Shown one piece after another: positions 26,467 through 36,005 of a stretch of DNA of 64,000 nt (position 1 is its first letter; each line of letters begins with the position of its first letter). Under the pieces are notes generated by a model. That model was given only the letters and a program-made list of their open reading frames with translations, made no database searches and had not been told where the DNA came from. Source of the DNA: Paenibacillus sp. FSL R5-0912 (GTDB taxonomy: Bacteria > Bacillota > Bacilli > Paenibacillales > Paenibacillaceae); contig NZ_CP009282.1 in NCBI RefSeq assembly GCF_000758605.1, forward strand, positions 2,108,001-2,172,000, in the 5' to 3' direction. Both the position numbers and the translations under genes were made by a program.

Positions 26467-29118
26467 TTAAGAACCGCTTGCTTCGGTGCTTCCATTACCT
26501 GCGGCCGCTGTAGTGCCGGTATCCGTAGTTGAAGCTGCTTTGGTCACAACATCGATGGAGTAGACCTGTCCGCCAAGCTCTCTCCGCTGGCCTTGGAATT
26601 CGTCGTACAGAGTGAGCTTGTAAGTGCCTCCGCTTAAGTTCTTGAACAGTGAGTTGGTAATGGTCGTTGTGTAGGAGCCATAAGTTCCTACTGCCAAATC
26701 CGTTCCAAGGGACAGCGTTTTCTCGAAATATTGTCCATACGGGTCAGTGATGTGCAGAATCAGCTTATGGTCGAATGCTCCCATCTGGTAAGTTGTATCC
26801 CGCGAGAGATTGTAGTTAAACGCCAATGCAAGACTGGTGGTGCCTGATGTAATAGTGCCTGTGGAATTTGAAATGGCCAGTGTGTAAGGATACAGGGATA
26901 CAGAAGTCAGGTTGGAAGCAGGTGCAGGCACCACAGGAGCCAGTGTCAGTGCTGATGTATTCACATAAGCTGTAGCCGCAGTTCCGGCTGAAGTCAGCTT
27001 ACCGTCTGCAATCCCCTGGCTGATATACAGCTGAAGGCCGTTTGTGTCAACGGCAGCCGGTATGTTAGCCCAGAAGGTAACCAGGGTCTTGCCTGCCGGA
27101 CTCGTGGAACTCTCCGACTGGACCGCAGTTGCCTCGAAATACTGTCCGTCTGCGGTTTTGAATTGTCCATACAGCCGGGAGAGATCAGTCTGCCGGGTTT
27201 CTTCACTGTTCATTTCTACTTCACTGTATATGAGGTTATTGCTGGTTCCGCTGTATACAAGGGTTGAACGTTCCTTCACGCTGGCTTTTTTACCGGTCGA
27301 AGTAATCTTGAACGATTCACCTGCAGCCAAAGGCGTAATACCGCTGCTAAGCCCGTCCGTAGTGCCAAGGGAGAGGAACTGGGTAGTGCTGGTGCCGGAA
27401 ATCTCTTGCAGAATAATCTGGGCCTGGCTGAAATCAAGCGTATAGGGCACGCGGGCAAGCACCGAGACCTGCATGCTGGCTCCAGGCGCCAGAACCGTGC
27501 CGGTACTCTCCGTGTACAGCTGCGAGGACGAGCTCAAATCCGTCTGATCCACTTTCAGCACACCGGTAAGTGCAGGCAGAGTAATTGTTTTGGAGGAATG
27601 GTTGCTGATGCTGACCTTAGCCTGTACGATATCTTCGCTGCCCCATGGCAGACGCTGCAGGGAATTCAGTGTGACGCCGAAGGTGCCGTAGCTGTTGGTA
27701 ATGCTGTTCTCTGTAGAAATGTGAGTATTGCCTGAAAGGGAATAAGGGATTTTGAAATAGGCTACAGGCAGTATTACTTTACTTGAACTGCTGCTGCTCT
27801 CACTGCTGCCGTTGCTGCTGGTGCTGCTGGTGCTACTTGTGGTGGTACTGGTGCTGCTGCCCGCAGGGGCAACCATTTGCAGTTCGAGCGTATCCTGACC
27901 CAGTTCAAGCGGAACGCTGGCGGTTAGTTCAATCAGTTTCTCTTCCAGCGGCTTCAAGGTAAGGGAGCTGAACGCAGTCGTTGTTACCGGGAAGGTATAG
28001 CCTTCAGCGGATTTGACAGCAAGCTCATACGCAGGTAAAGTCACTGCTTTGGTGCCGGCATTTTTAAGGGTGAGCTGATAACTCCACACGGCGTTGCCAT
28101 TGTCTGCATGCACACTTGCGTCCGCGAGCTTCATGTCTACAATATTGCTGTTGATGGAGATCTTCTTGGTATAGCCAGCCGCCACGGTGAAATCAGCTGT
28201 ACCCGCAGCAGGAAGGGAATAGGAGGAGACCGGAAGATAGAGCTTCAGCCCTTCATCCAGCTTGGCGATCTGCAGCGTCATCTTGGTGACGTTCATGTAG
28301 GAGGGAATCTCAGTCATATAGTAGAGCGTCTTCTTCTCCTGAGGCTGAATCTTGTATTCAGAGCTGCTGTCATCCAGCGTGAGCGTGAAGGTAGAGCCGC
28401 CCGAGGATTTCAGGTACAGGCTGTAGCCCGGGTCTGTAAGCACCTTGGTGCCCAGATTTGTTAAGCTCAGTCCAACCTTGGCATAGACCTTGCCGTTATA
28501 TTTATAGATTTGCACAGATTCAGCTTTGGTGTTGACCGGAATGCTGCTTAGTTCAACTTTGCGGATCTCACCCTTAAGGGCGGACAGCGAATAGTTAGAC
28601 GGAACGGTAAAAGTACCTATACGCTGTTCATAATTATCGGAGCTGAAGTTCCAGCCGTACATGTTGACTTTAAGCCCTTTGACCGAGGCGGCTGTTCCGA
28701 TATTCGCATAATATGTAATGCTGGTGCTCTGCTTCGCAGCTATCTTCTTGGTAGTGCTGTCTGCGGTGACGGGGATTCCCTTGATGATGCTGCCGCCGGT
28801 AGTCACAATCTTGGAGAAATAGTTCACCAGATTGACGCTACTGCCAGCATTGTTAGTATAAGTGAGTGTATAGGTGAGAATATTACCTCCGGTTTGGCTC
28901 TGAATGCCTACATGGCTCAGCTTCACACTAAGCGTAGTGCCGAGCTTAATCGCGCTGAGACCGGTGAGTGTGGAGACTTCCGTTACTGTGGCCGCTGTTT
29001 TGGCAGTGGCTGTACTGGCCGGGGCAGCAAACGCCGTGGTTCCCGCGATCCCCGCGAGTTGACTTGCAGCAAATGTACTGAGTAACAGCAGGACAAATGC
29101 CTTTCTTCGTTTAAGCAT
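26467..29118 (-). CDS. Large exported protein, function unknown
   Basis: 883 aa with a clear signal peptide (MLKRRKAF, hydrophobic core, then AFA-AP near residue 32). The rest is Thr/Ser-rich and beta-rich, with recurring blocks that end in P-x-Y-x-L or L-x-P-x-x-x-x-x-L. These resemble repeated Ig-like modules of about 110-130 residues. A Ser/Thr linker occupies about 416-447. There is no LPXTG motif, SLH domain or enzyme motif. The adaptor gene follows after 62 bases on the same strand, so it is probably the first gene of the exporter operon. GGGAGGG precedes the ATG. I do not recognise a family. Confidence 0.85.
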   Translation of the reverse strand: MLKRRKAFVLLLLSTFAASQLAGIAGTTAFAAPASTATAKTAATVTEVSTLTGLSAIKLGTTLSVKLSHVGIQSQTGGNILTYTLTYTNNAGSSVNLVNYFSKIVTTGGSIIKGIPVTADSTTKKIAAKQSTSITYYANIGTAASVKGLKVNMYGWNFSSDNYEQRIGTFTVPSNYSLSALKGEIRKVELSSIPVNTKAESVQIYKYNGKVYAKVGLSLTNLGTKVLTDPGYSLYLKSSGGSTFTLTLDDSSSEYKIQPQEKKTLYYMTEIPSYMNVTKMTLQIAKLDEGLKLYLPVSSYSLPAAGTADFTVAAGYTKKISINSNIVDMKLADASVHADNGNAVWSYQLTLKNAGTKAVTLPAYELAVKSAEGYTFPVTTTAFSSLTLKPLEEKLIELTASVPLELGQDTLELQMVAPAGSSTSTTTSSTSSTSSNGSSESSSSSSKVILPVAYFKIPYSLSGNTHISTENSITNSYGTFGVTLNSLQRLPWGSEDIVQAKVSISNHSSKTITLPALTGVLKVDQTDLSSSSQLYTESTGTVLAPGASMQVSVLARVPYTLDFSQAQIILQEISGTSTTQFLSLGTTDGLSSGITPLAAGESFKITSTGKKASVKERSTLVYSGTSNNLIYSEVEMNSEETRQTDLSRLYGQFKTADGQYFEATAVQSESSTSPAGKTLVTFWANIPAAVDTNGLQLYISQGIADGKLTSAGTAATAYVNTSALTLAPVVPAPASNLTSVSLYPYTLAISNSTGTITSGTTSLALAFNYNLSRDTTYQMGAFDHKLILHITDPYGQYFEKTLSLGTDLAVGTYGSYTTTITNSLFKNLSGGTYKLTLYDEFQGQRRELGGQVYSIDVVTKAASTTDTGTTAAAGNGSTEASGS

Positions 29119-29256
29119 GAAATTCCCTCCCTGTATAAAAGCCGATACGATCCCAAAGCTGCCGCATTCAAAATAAGGACAGCTAGGCTTTTCTCAATAG
29201 GGAAAATATCAAATCCGGCTGAACGTCTGCTGAAAAAAAGCCCTTCAAACGGTGCT

Positions 29257-29282
29257 GAAGCTTAAAGGAAGCTTAAAGGAAG
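29257..29282 (-). promoter_or_regulatory. 11-bp direct repeat upstream of the exporter operon
   Basis: On the plus strand CTTAAAGGAAG occurs twice without a gap (29261-29271 and 29272-29282), preceded by GAAG. An 11-bp period places the repeats on one face of the helix, as in many response-regulator sites. It lies about 140 bases upstream of the exported-protein start and just upstream of the T-box promoter. Confidence 0.4.
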
Positions 29283-29309
29283 ATAAAAATTAACCTAAAA
29301 TTGTGCAAC

Positions 29310-29338
29310 TTGTCAAAAGCGCTGTTTTTGCATATAAT
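29310..29338 (+). promoter_or_regulatory. SigA-type promoter of the pheS T-box leader
   Basis: TTGTCA at 29310-29315, a 17-base spacer and TATAAT at 29333-29338. Confidence 0.85.
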
Positions 29339-29344
29339 AAATAG

Positions 29345-29700
29345 ACATATCTTCTGAACTGGAAGATCGAGTGTATTTGACACAATCCGCATAAATGCAT
29401 TGATGGAGAAAAGTACGCAGTGCCTGGCTTACAGGGAGGAAGCGCCGCAGATTGAGAGCGTTTCTAAGAGAGCAGAGCTGCCGAAGTTCACTCCGGAGCA
29501 GTTCCCTGAATTCCACTCAGGTTCGCCTTGAGGGAGACAGTAGGGGATACCGGCCGCAGACCGTTATTTCTGTTAAAGTGAGACAGGTCTCCACCGCACC
29601 GAAAGAGGGAATATTGCTCTTAAGGGAAGCGCTGCAGCCGTCTAACAAGGGTGGTACCACGGTCTTTTCGTCCCTTTACCGGGAGGAAAGGCCTTTTTTT
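29345..29700 (+). promoter_or_regulatory. T-box leader, phenylalanine type
   Basis: Senses uncharged tRNA-Phe and relieves termination when phenylalanine is scarce. The invariant T-box AAGGGTGGTACCACGG is at 29647-29662. It is followed by a terminator hairpin (GGTCTTTT...AAAGGCC) and T7 up to 29700. Stem I starts around 29400 (GATGGAGAAAAGTA). Two TTC triplets lie in its 3' part, at 29487 and 29511; either could be the Phe specifier, and the second, in the 3' descending arm, seems more likely. pheS follows directly. Confidence 0.92.
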
Positions 29701-29737
29701 GTTGAACAATACGAGATTTAAGGGGGCAGTACAAGGC

Positions 29738-30772
29738 ATGAAAGAGAAATTGGAAGCATTGAAGGCCGAGGCATTGGCGAAGCTGCAGGAGGTAACCGAT
29801 CCGCAGATTCTGAATGATGTGCGCGTGAAATACCTTGGTAAAAAAGGTGAGCTTACTGAAGTTCTGCGCGGTATGGGCGGGCTCAGCGCAGAGGAACGTC
29901 CGGTGATCGGCCAAGTGGCCAACCTGGTACGCAGTGCCATTGAAGAGGTCATCGGCGCGAAGCAGGAGCTCTTCCAGCAGCAGGAAACACAGAACCGTCT
30001 GAATGCGGAGAAGGTTGATGTTACATTGCCGGGCCGCGGCCTGCCGCAGGGCGGAGTTCACCCGCTGAGCCGGGTGATCCAGGATATCGAGGATATTTTC
30101 ATCGGGATGGGCTTCCAGATTGAAGAAGGACCGGAAGTGGAGACAGACTACTTCAACTTCGAAGCCCTTAACCTGCCGAAGAACCATCCGGCCCGTGATA
30201 TGCAGGATTCCTTCTATATAACGGAAGACATTCTGATGCGCACACAGACTTCTCCGGTGCAGGTCCGCACCATGCAGGCTATGAATGGCGAAGCTCCGGT
30301 CAAAATCATCTGTCCGGGCAAAGTGTTCCGCCGCGATGATGACGATGCGACCCATTCCTTCCAGTTCCATCAGATTGAAGGTCTGGTCATCGGCCGTAAT
30401 ATCCGGATGAGCGACCTGAAGGGGACACTGCAGCAGTTCATGAAAGAGATGTTCGGTCCTACGGCCGGCATCCGCCTGCGTCCGAGCTTCTTCCCGTTCA
30501 CCGAGCCGAGCGTTGAGGTGGATGTAAGCTGCTTCAAATGCGGCGGCGAAGGCTGCCGTCTCTGCAAGCAGAGTGGATGGCTGGAGATCCTTGGTGCAGG
30601 TATGGTTCACCCGAATGTGCTGCGGATGGGCGGATACGACCCTGAAGTTTACAGCGGCTTCGCATTCGGTATGGGTGCGGAACGGATCGCGATGCTGAAA
30701 TACGGAATCGATGACATCCGCTACTTCTACACGAATGATATGGGTTTTGTGAAGCAGTTCAAGGGGATTTAG
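29738..30772 (+). CDS. pheS: Phenylalanyl-tRNA synthetase alpha subunit
   Basis: Catalytic subunit of the alpha2-beta2 enzyme that charges tRNA-Phe. The ATG at 29738 gives 344 aa; the frame upstream lies inside the T-box terminator and is not coding. An N-terminal coiled-coil arm (about 1-85) precedes the class II catalytic core, with HPL(S)[13 protein letters not shown] and the motif 3 region [24 protein letters not shown] lies upstream. The partner pheT is unusually far away, 345 bases. Confidence 0.96.
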   Translation: MKEKLEALKAEALAKLQEVTDPQILNDVRVKYLGKKGELTEVLRGMGGLSAEERPVIGQVANLVRSAIEEVIGAKQELFQQQETQNRLNAEKVDVTLPGRGLPQGGVHPLSRVIQDIEDIFIGMGFQIEEGPEVETDYFNFEALNLPKNHPARDMQDSFYITEDILMRTQTSPVQVRTMQAMNGEAPVKIICPGKVFRRDDDDATHSFQFHQIEGLVIGRNIRMSDLKGTLQQFMKEMFGPTAGIRLRPSFFPFTEPSVEVDVSCFKCGGEGCRLCKQSGWLEILGAGMVHPNVLRMGGYDPEVYSGFAFGMGAERIAMLKYGIDDIRYFYTNDMGFVKQFKGI

Positions 30773-30851
30773 AGATTTGGCGGGTGTGCGGGGTGCGTGG
30801 GATTGGATACTGGCAAGCCGATGACGGCTGTTCTATAGAAATGACTGTAAT

Positions 30852-30987
30852 AGAAGGACCGGAGGGGGATTTTGGAACTGTAGGAGCGTCAGCGTCCGCC
30901 TTTGTCACCGGATTTCAACCGCGAAGAGCGGTATAAATAAAGAAATCTGGGGACAACAGCGGCCGGAAGTCCAAATATTCTCTGTAG
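30852..30987 (+). repeat. Structured intergenic repeat, copy B
   Basis: The second copy of the element at 2218-2392, in the same orientation relative to transcription and without the 40-base internal hairpin. ACCGC-GAAGA-GCGGT is a perfect hairpin here. The outer TTTTGGAACT/AGTCCAAA and middle CCGGATTTC/GAAATCTGG blocks again form an inverted pair. It lies between pheS and pheT. Confidence 0.85.
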
Positions 30988-31117
30988 GAACACTGCTTTA
31001 CAGGAATTTTAATAGAACGAAGTTGGCATCGTGGCTTGTTTTAGATCCGCTCCCGCGCGCCAAGCATAGGCCGGCATGGAGAGATAAATACATCTGAAAC
31101 AAAAGGAGTGTGCGAAA

Positions 31118-33562
31118 ATGAAAGTATCAACCGCCTGGCTGGCTGATTATATATCGCTGGACGGGGTGACCGCTGATGAACTTGCGGACAAAATCACTAC
31201 CGCCGGCATTGAGATTGACGGAGTTGAACGCCGTAACAAAGGGATTTCCGGAATCGTAACCGGCTATGTGAAATCCAAAGAGAAGCATCCGGACGCCGAC
31301 AAGCTGAACATCTGCATCGTGGATGCCGGACAGGGCGAGGATCTGCAGATTGTCTGCGGTGCCAAGAATGTCGCAGCGGGACAGAAGGTTCCGGTCGCAC
31401 TGGTTGGCGCTAAGCTGCCCGGACTGGAAATCAAGAAAGCTAAGCTGCGCGGCGTGCTGTCGCAGGGGATGATCTGCTCGGCCAAAGAGCTGGGGCTGAA
31501 CGACAAGCTGCTGCCCAAAGAGCTGCAGGAAGGTATTCTCGTATTGCCTGAGAATATAGAAGTCGGCCAGGATATCCTCAAGGTGCTTGGCCTGAACGAT
31601 GAAATCCTGGATTTCGACCTGACGCCTAACCGCTCCGACTGTCTGAGCATGATCGGTGCTGCTTATGAAGTGAGCGCAATTCTGGGCCGTGACCTGCAAC
31701 TGGCAGATCCAGCGGCAGAGCTTGTGGAAGCAGGCGGACGGGCAGCGGATTCCATCACTGTCAATATTGAAAATGAAGAATACTGCAGCCATTATGCTGT
31801 GCGTTATATTGCCGGAGTGAAGACAGCTCCATCCCCGCTCTGGATTCAGAACCGCTTGATGGCGGCCGGGGTACGCCCGATCAATAATATCGTCGATATC
31901 ACCAACTACGTAATGCTGGAATACGGACAGCCGCTGCATGCGTTTGACGGCGATCAGCTGGCAGGCGGAACGATTGGTGTACGGTTCGCTCATGAAGGTG
32001 AGCTGCTGACAACACTTGACGGCCAGGAGCGCAAGCTGGAGCCGCAGATGCTTGTCATCGCTGACGGGTCAGGAGCTATCGGCCTGGCTGGCGTTATGGG
32101 CGGATTATCGACTGAGGTTACAGCAAATACCGTCAATATCGTATTGGAATCCGCCAAATTCGACGGCGGGACTGTACGCAAGACCTCGCGTCAGCTGGGT
32201 CTGCGTTCTGAAGCTTCCCAGCGCTTCGAGAAGGAAGTCGATCCGAATGCCGTCATTCCTGCACTTAACCGTGCGGCTGCCCTGATCGCCCGCTATGCCG
32301 GCGGCTCTGTGCATGAAGGTATTGTTGAGGCAGGCAGTGTCTCTACTGAGGAGAAAGTACTGACCCTGTCGCTGGAGAAGCTGAATCAATATCTGGGTAC
32401 CGAGCTGTCTTTGCTGGAAGTGAAGACCCTATTCGGCCGTCTGCACTTCAAGTGCGGTGATGCTGCCCAGGGAATCATCGAAGTTCAGGTTCCCACGCGG
32501 CGCGGCGACATCAGCTATGATGTGGATCTCATTGAAGAGATTGCCCGCCTGTACGGATATGACAACATCCCGACAACCCTTATTGAAGGAACTACTACAC
32601 CGGGGGCACTCACCAGAGAGCAGTTCCTGCGCCGTGAGCTCCGCCGCCTGCTGGCCCTTGGCGGGTATCAGGAGGTTATGGGGTATTCCTTCATCCAGCC
32701 GGAACAGAGCAAGCTCTTCCCGGCACTTGCGGACGGCAAGCTCTCCGTGAAGCTGGCGATGCCGATGAGTGAGGAACGCAGCGTGCTGCGTACCAGCCTG
32801 CTGCCGCAGCTGCTGGACATTGCCCTCTATAACACTAACCGCCGTCAAGGCGATCTGGCGCTGTTCGAAATCGGCAATGTCTTCTTCACCGATGAAGAAG
32901 TGCTTACCCGCCAGCCGAACGAGCTGCCGGTACTTGGACTGCTGCTGAGCGGCACACGTGCTGCCAAGCAGTGGAATGTAGCGGCTGAGCCTGTAGATTT
33001 CTTCGATCTTAAGGGTGCGCTTGAAACTGTATTTGCCCATCTTGGCCTTACGGACCGCATAATCTATGAAGGGGATGCTCCTGAAGGCTACCATCCGGGA
33101 CGCTCTGCTTCCGTCTACCTGCTGCAGGCTGAAGGCCGTGATAAGATCGGTACCATCGGACAGCTGCATCCGGAGCTTCAGCGACAGATGGATCTGGAGG
33201 ATACTTTTGTAGCTGAAGTGCTGCTGCAGCCGCTCTATGATGCGGCGCGCGCCCAATTACAGTACAGTGAGCTTCACCGCTTCCCTGGGATGGAACGGGA
33301 TATTGCGGTAGTAGTAGACGCAGAGGTTCCTGCAGGGCACCTGATAGCTTCCATCCGTGAACATGGCGGAACACTGCTGCAGAATGTGCAAGTGTTCGAT
33401 GTCTACACCGGCGGCAAAATGGAAGCTGGAAAGAAGAGCGTAGCCCTCTCGCTGCTGTACCGTCATACGGACCGTACACTTACCGATGAAGAGGTTGTGG
33501 AAGTGCATGACAGAGTCGTTTCTGCTCTGGAGCAAACTTTTGGCGCAGAATTAAGAAAATAG
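31118..33562 (+). CDS. pheT: Phenylalanyl-tRNA synthetase beta subunit
   Basis: The 814-aa partner of PheS. In order: an N-terminal tRNA-binding OB domain (about 40-150), B3/B4 editing domain, B5 domain, a catalytic-like core and a C-terminal FDX-ACB anticodon-binding domain (about 720-814). AAAGGAG lies just before the ATG. Length is normal for Firmicutes. Expression should depend on the pheS T-box leader unless a promoter lies in the 345-base gap; none was evident. Confidence 0.97.
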   Translation: MKVSTAWLADYISLDGVTADELADKITTAGIEIDGVERRNKGISGIVTGYVKSKEKHPDADKLNICIVDAGQGEDLQIVCGAKNVAAGQKVPVALVGAKLPGLEIKKAKLRGVLSQGMICSAKELGLNDKLLPKELQEGILVLPENIEVGQDILKVLGLNDEILDFDLTPNRSDCLSMIGAAYEVSAILGRDLQLADPAAELVEAGGRAADSITVNIENEEYCSHYAVRYIAGVKTAPSPLWIQNRLMAAGVRPINNIVDITNYVMLEYGQPLHAFDGDQLAGGTIGVRFAHEGELLTTLDGQERKLEPQMLVIADGSGAIGLAGVMGGLSTEVTANTVNIVLESAKFDGGTVRKTSRQLGLRSEASQRFEKEVDPNAVIPALNRAAALIARYAGGSVHEGIVEAGSVSTEEKVLTLSLEKLNQYLGTELSLLEVKTLFGRLHFKCGDAAQGIIEVQVPTRRGDISYDVDLIEEIARLYGYDNIPTTLIEGTTTPGALTREQFLRRELRRLLALGGYQEVMGYSFIQPEQSKLFPALADGKLSVKLAMPMSEERSVLRTSLLPQLLDIALYNTNRRQGDLALFEIGNVFFTDEEVLTRQPNELPVLGLLLSGTRAAKQWNVAAEPVDFFDLKGALETVFAHLGLTDRIIYEGDAPEGYHPGRSASVYLLQAEGRDKIGTIGQLHPELQRQMDLEDTFVAEVLLQPLYDAARAQLQYSELHRFPGMERDIAVVVDAEVPAGHLIASIREHGGTLLQNVQVFDVYTGGKMEAGKKSVALSLLYRHTDRTLTDEEVVEVHDRVVSALEQTFGAELRK

Positions 33563-33572
33563 CAGGAATTGT

Positions 33573-33620
33573 GCAAAGCCGCAGCGAATCCATTTAGAAA
33601 CCGATTCGCTGCGGCTTTGC
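33573..33620 (+). terminator. Long hairpin after pheT
   Basis: GCAAAGCCGCAGCGAATC pairs perfectly over 18 bp with its complement. The T run after it is weak, but it begins 10 bases past the stop and is probably the operon end. Confidence 0.7.
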
Positions 33621-33675
33621 TGTACCCTTGTGAAGTACAGAGTCCGGTTTAAATCTATGAAATGAACACGTTTTT

Positions 33676-33705
33676 TTGCCAAAGGTTAAGGAATAACGCT
33701 ACAAT
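33676..33705 (+). promoter_or_regulatory. SigA-type promoter of the zapA-like gene
   Basis: TTGCCA at 33676-33681, an 18-base spacer and TACAAT at 33700-33705. Confidence 0.65.
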
Positions 33706-33758
33706 AGCAGTAAGGAAATCAGCTTAGAATCCGCACACATACAAAGGAGGGCACAACT

Positions 33759-35930
33759 GTGGCTATGGACCGGACTCGTGTCGCCGTGGAGATATACGGA
33801 ACTTCCTATAAACTTGTCGGAAGCAGCACTGAATATATGAAGCAGGTTGCCCGTTATGTCGATGAGCATATGCGTGCAATATCCAAATCACATTCCAGAC
33901 TGGATACCCCGCGGATCGCGGTGCTTGCAGCTGTACATATGGCAGAGCAGGCTATCCAGGTTCAGGATTTCAAGAATGAATTGAATATGCTGACCGGTGA
34001 ACGTACCGAGCTGCGCGTGGAGGTGTCACGCCTTCAGGAGGCGCAGCGCGAACGGCAGGAAGAATACGAGAAGCTTGAAGCGGCCGCCAAGGAAGAAGCG
34101 GCACGGCTGATTGCCGCCGTGGAAGAAGAACGCGCAAGGCATCTGGACCTGCAGGAGCAGGAGCGTCAGATGCACGCACAGCTGCTGGAGGAAGAGAAGC
34201 AGGCTGCTGCTTCCAGCCGCGGGCAGCTGACAGATGCACTGCAGGCGCGCGAAGCAGAGCTCAAAGCGCTGCGGGAGACTTACGAAGCAGAGCAGGCTGC
34301 AAGCCGCGAAGCTGCAAGACAGGAGCTGGAAGCGGCTGAAGCGTTACGGCTGCAGCAGCTTGAAGAGCTGAAGGCTGCTCATCTGCAGGAGCTGGAGCAG
34401 CTCCGGGAGACACTGACCCGGGAGAAAGCGGAGACGTTGGCAGGTCTGGAGCAGGAGCTGATCCAGACCCGGGAGTCTATGGGCAGTGAGATTGTTGAGA
34501 TCCGTACCACCTGGAGCAAGGAGCTCGCCGATACCAAGGCGACGCTCACCAGTGAGCTCAGCGGAGAGCGCGAAGCGCTTGAGAAGGAGCTTGCCAAGAA
34601 TAAGGAGCTGCGGCAATCCCAGGGGACGCAGGAGCACAGGCACAAGCAGCAGCTTCAGGAGCTGGAGAAGCAGCTTGCTGAGCTGCGCGGCGGAACCGGG
34701 CAGCTGCAGTCCCGGCTGCGCGCGGCGGAAGCCGGGCTCAAGGGCGAGCGCGATGCGCGCCTGACGCTGCTTGCGCAGTACGAAGCTGTGCTGAAGCGGG
34801 AAGAGCAGCTTGGCGAAGAGCTGCGCCTTGCGGCAGAGCAGGGGCAGCAGCATAGCGCAGAGCTGGAGGAAGTGCGCAAGCGTTACGTGCAGGCGCAGGA
34901 TGAAGCAGCGGGACTTAACAGTGCGCTGCAGGAAACAGCGGACAAGCTAAGTGCGGCGCTGGAAGAACTGCAGACTGCCAATGAGCTCAGCGGTCTGCTG
35001 AATGATGAGCTGGAGGGGTTACGCCAGCGTTATGAGCTGACGCAGGAAGAAGCGTCGTCTCTGCGCAAATCTCTGCGGGAGACGACGGATAATCTAAGCC
35101 GGACACAGGCGGAATTTGACCGTACCGCGCTCGAAGCAAGCTCCTGGCAGGAGCTTGCGAACAAGCATATGGAGGATATCGGCGAGCTGGAGATGAACCT
35201 TCTGGAAGCCGGCGAGAAATCGGCAGCGCTGCAGCGTGAAGTAGAGACCCTCCGCGGACAGGCGGATGGAATGGTGCAGCAGCTTGACCTGGAGGCCCAG
35301 CTTCGTGCTGAGGCGGAGCAGGAAGCTGCCCTTCACCAGGAAGCGGCAGAGGCAGCCCATAAGGAACTGGCGGCGCTGCGCGGCCGCTACGAAGAGCTGA
35401 TCGCCCAGTATGATGAAATTCTGCAGGATGGCGAACAGCTGAAGGAACGTTATGAGCTGCTGGAAGCCGAAGGCGAGGAAGCTGCGCGGCGTCTGGAAGA
35501 GCTGTATGAGGCAGGCCGCGAAGCTGCCGCAGCGGCGGCGGAGCAGCAGGAAGCGCTCCGCGAGACCAGGGAGTACGAAGCTTCATGGAAGCAGAAGTAC
35601 GAAGAGCTGAAGCAGCGCGAGCAGCAGTGGAGCGAGCAGGAAGCGAAGCTGCGTGAGGAGATTGAGATCTGGCAGCAGGAAGCCGGGGACGCTGAAGCCC
35701 AGACGGAATCTGTGAGCCGCTCGCGCAGCGAGACCGTGCAGCAGCTTGGGGAGATCGGCGAGAGCTACGAGCTCGTCCAGGGCCAGCTCCGTCTGGTTCA
35801 GGCCCAGTTCGAGCTGCAGCAGGGTGAGCTGGACAAGCTCTCCCAGGAGCACCGCAGCCTGCAGGCGGAATATGCCAAGCTGCAGAGTGAATATAATGAA
35901 TGGATTCAACTGATCGAACAGGACAGTTGA
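33759..35930 (+). CDS. zapA: ZapA domain fused to a long coiled coil
   Basis: A 723-aa protein whose first 90 residues form a ZapA domain (VAVEIYGTSYKLVG, then YVDEHM and a helix with AVLAAVHMAEQ). From about residue 75 to the end it is an uninterrupted Glu/Leu/Ala/Gln-rich coiled coil. ZapA normally has about 85-100 residues and bundles FtsZ filaments. Here the normally short C-terminal helix has become a rod that could be some 80-90 nm if straight. The GTG start has AAGGAGG 10 bases upstream. Its place after pheT matches zapA in B. subtilis. A role in division is inferred from the domain only. Confidence 0.88.
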   Translation: MAMDRTRVAVEIYGTSYKLVGSSTEYMKQVARYVDEHMRAISKSHSRLDTPRIAVLAAVHMAEQAIQVQDFKNELNMLTGERTELRVEVSRLQEAQRERQEEYEKLEAAAKEEAARLIAAVEEERARHLDLQEQERQMHAQLLEEEKQAAASSRGQLTDALQAREAELKALRETYEAEQAASREAARQELEAAEALRLQQLEELKAAHLQELEQLRETLTREKAETLAGLEQELIQTRESMGSEIVEIRTTWSKELADTKATLTSELSGEREALEKELAKNKELRQSQGTQEHRHKQQLQELEKQLAELRGGTGQLQSRLRAAEAGLKGERDARLTLLAQYEAVLKREEQLGEELRLAAEQGQQHSAELEEVRKRYVQAQDEAAGLNSALQETADKLSAALEELQTANELSGLLNDELEGLRQRYELTQEEASSLRKSLRETTDNLSRTQAEFDRTALEASSWQELANKHMEDIGELEMNLLEAGEKSAALQREVETLRGQADGMVQQLDLEAQLRAEAEQEAALHQEAAEAAHKELAALRGRYEELIAQYDEILQDGEQLKERYELLEAEGEEAARRLEELYEAGREAAAAAAEQQEALRETREYEASWKQKYEELKQREQQWSEQEAKLREEIEIWQQEAGDAEAQTESVSRSRSETVQQLGEIGESYELVQGQLRLVQAQFELQQGELDKLSQEHRSLQAEYAKLQSEYNEWIQLIEQDS

Positions 35931-36005
35931 ATGGCGGATGCATTAACGAAAGAGCTGTTTTAAGCAGGAGACTGCTTGGAACGGCTCTTTTGCTTAGTAG
36001 GGGAA

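Noticed and set aside
29651..29737. 29-residue N-terminal extension of PheS
   Set aside because: It overlaps the T-box terminator, and the ATG at 29738 gives the family N-terminus.
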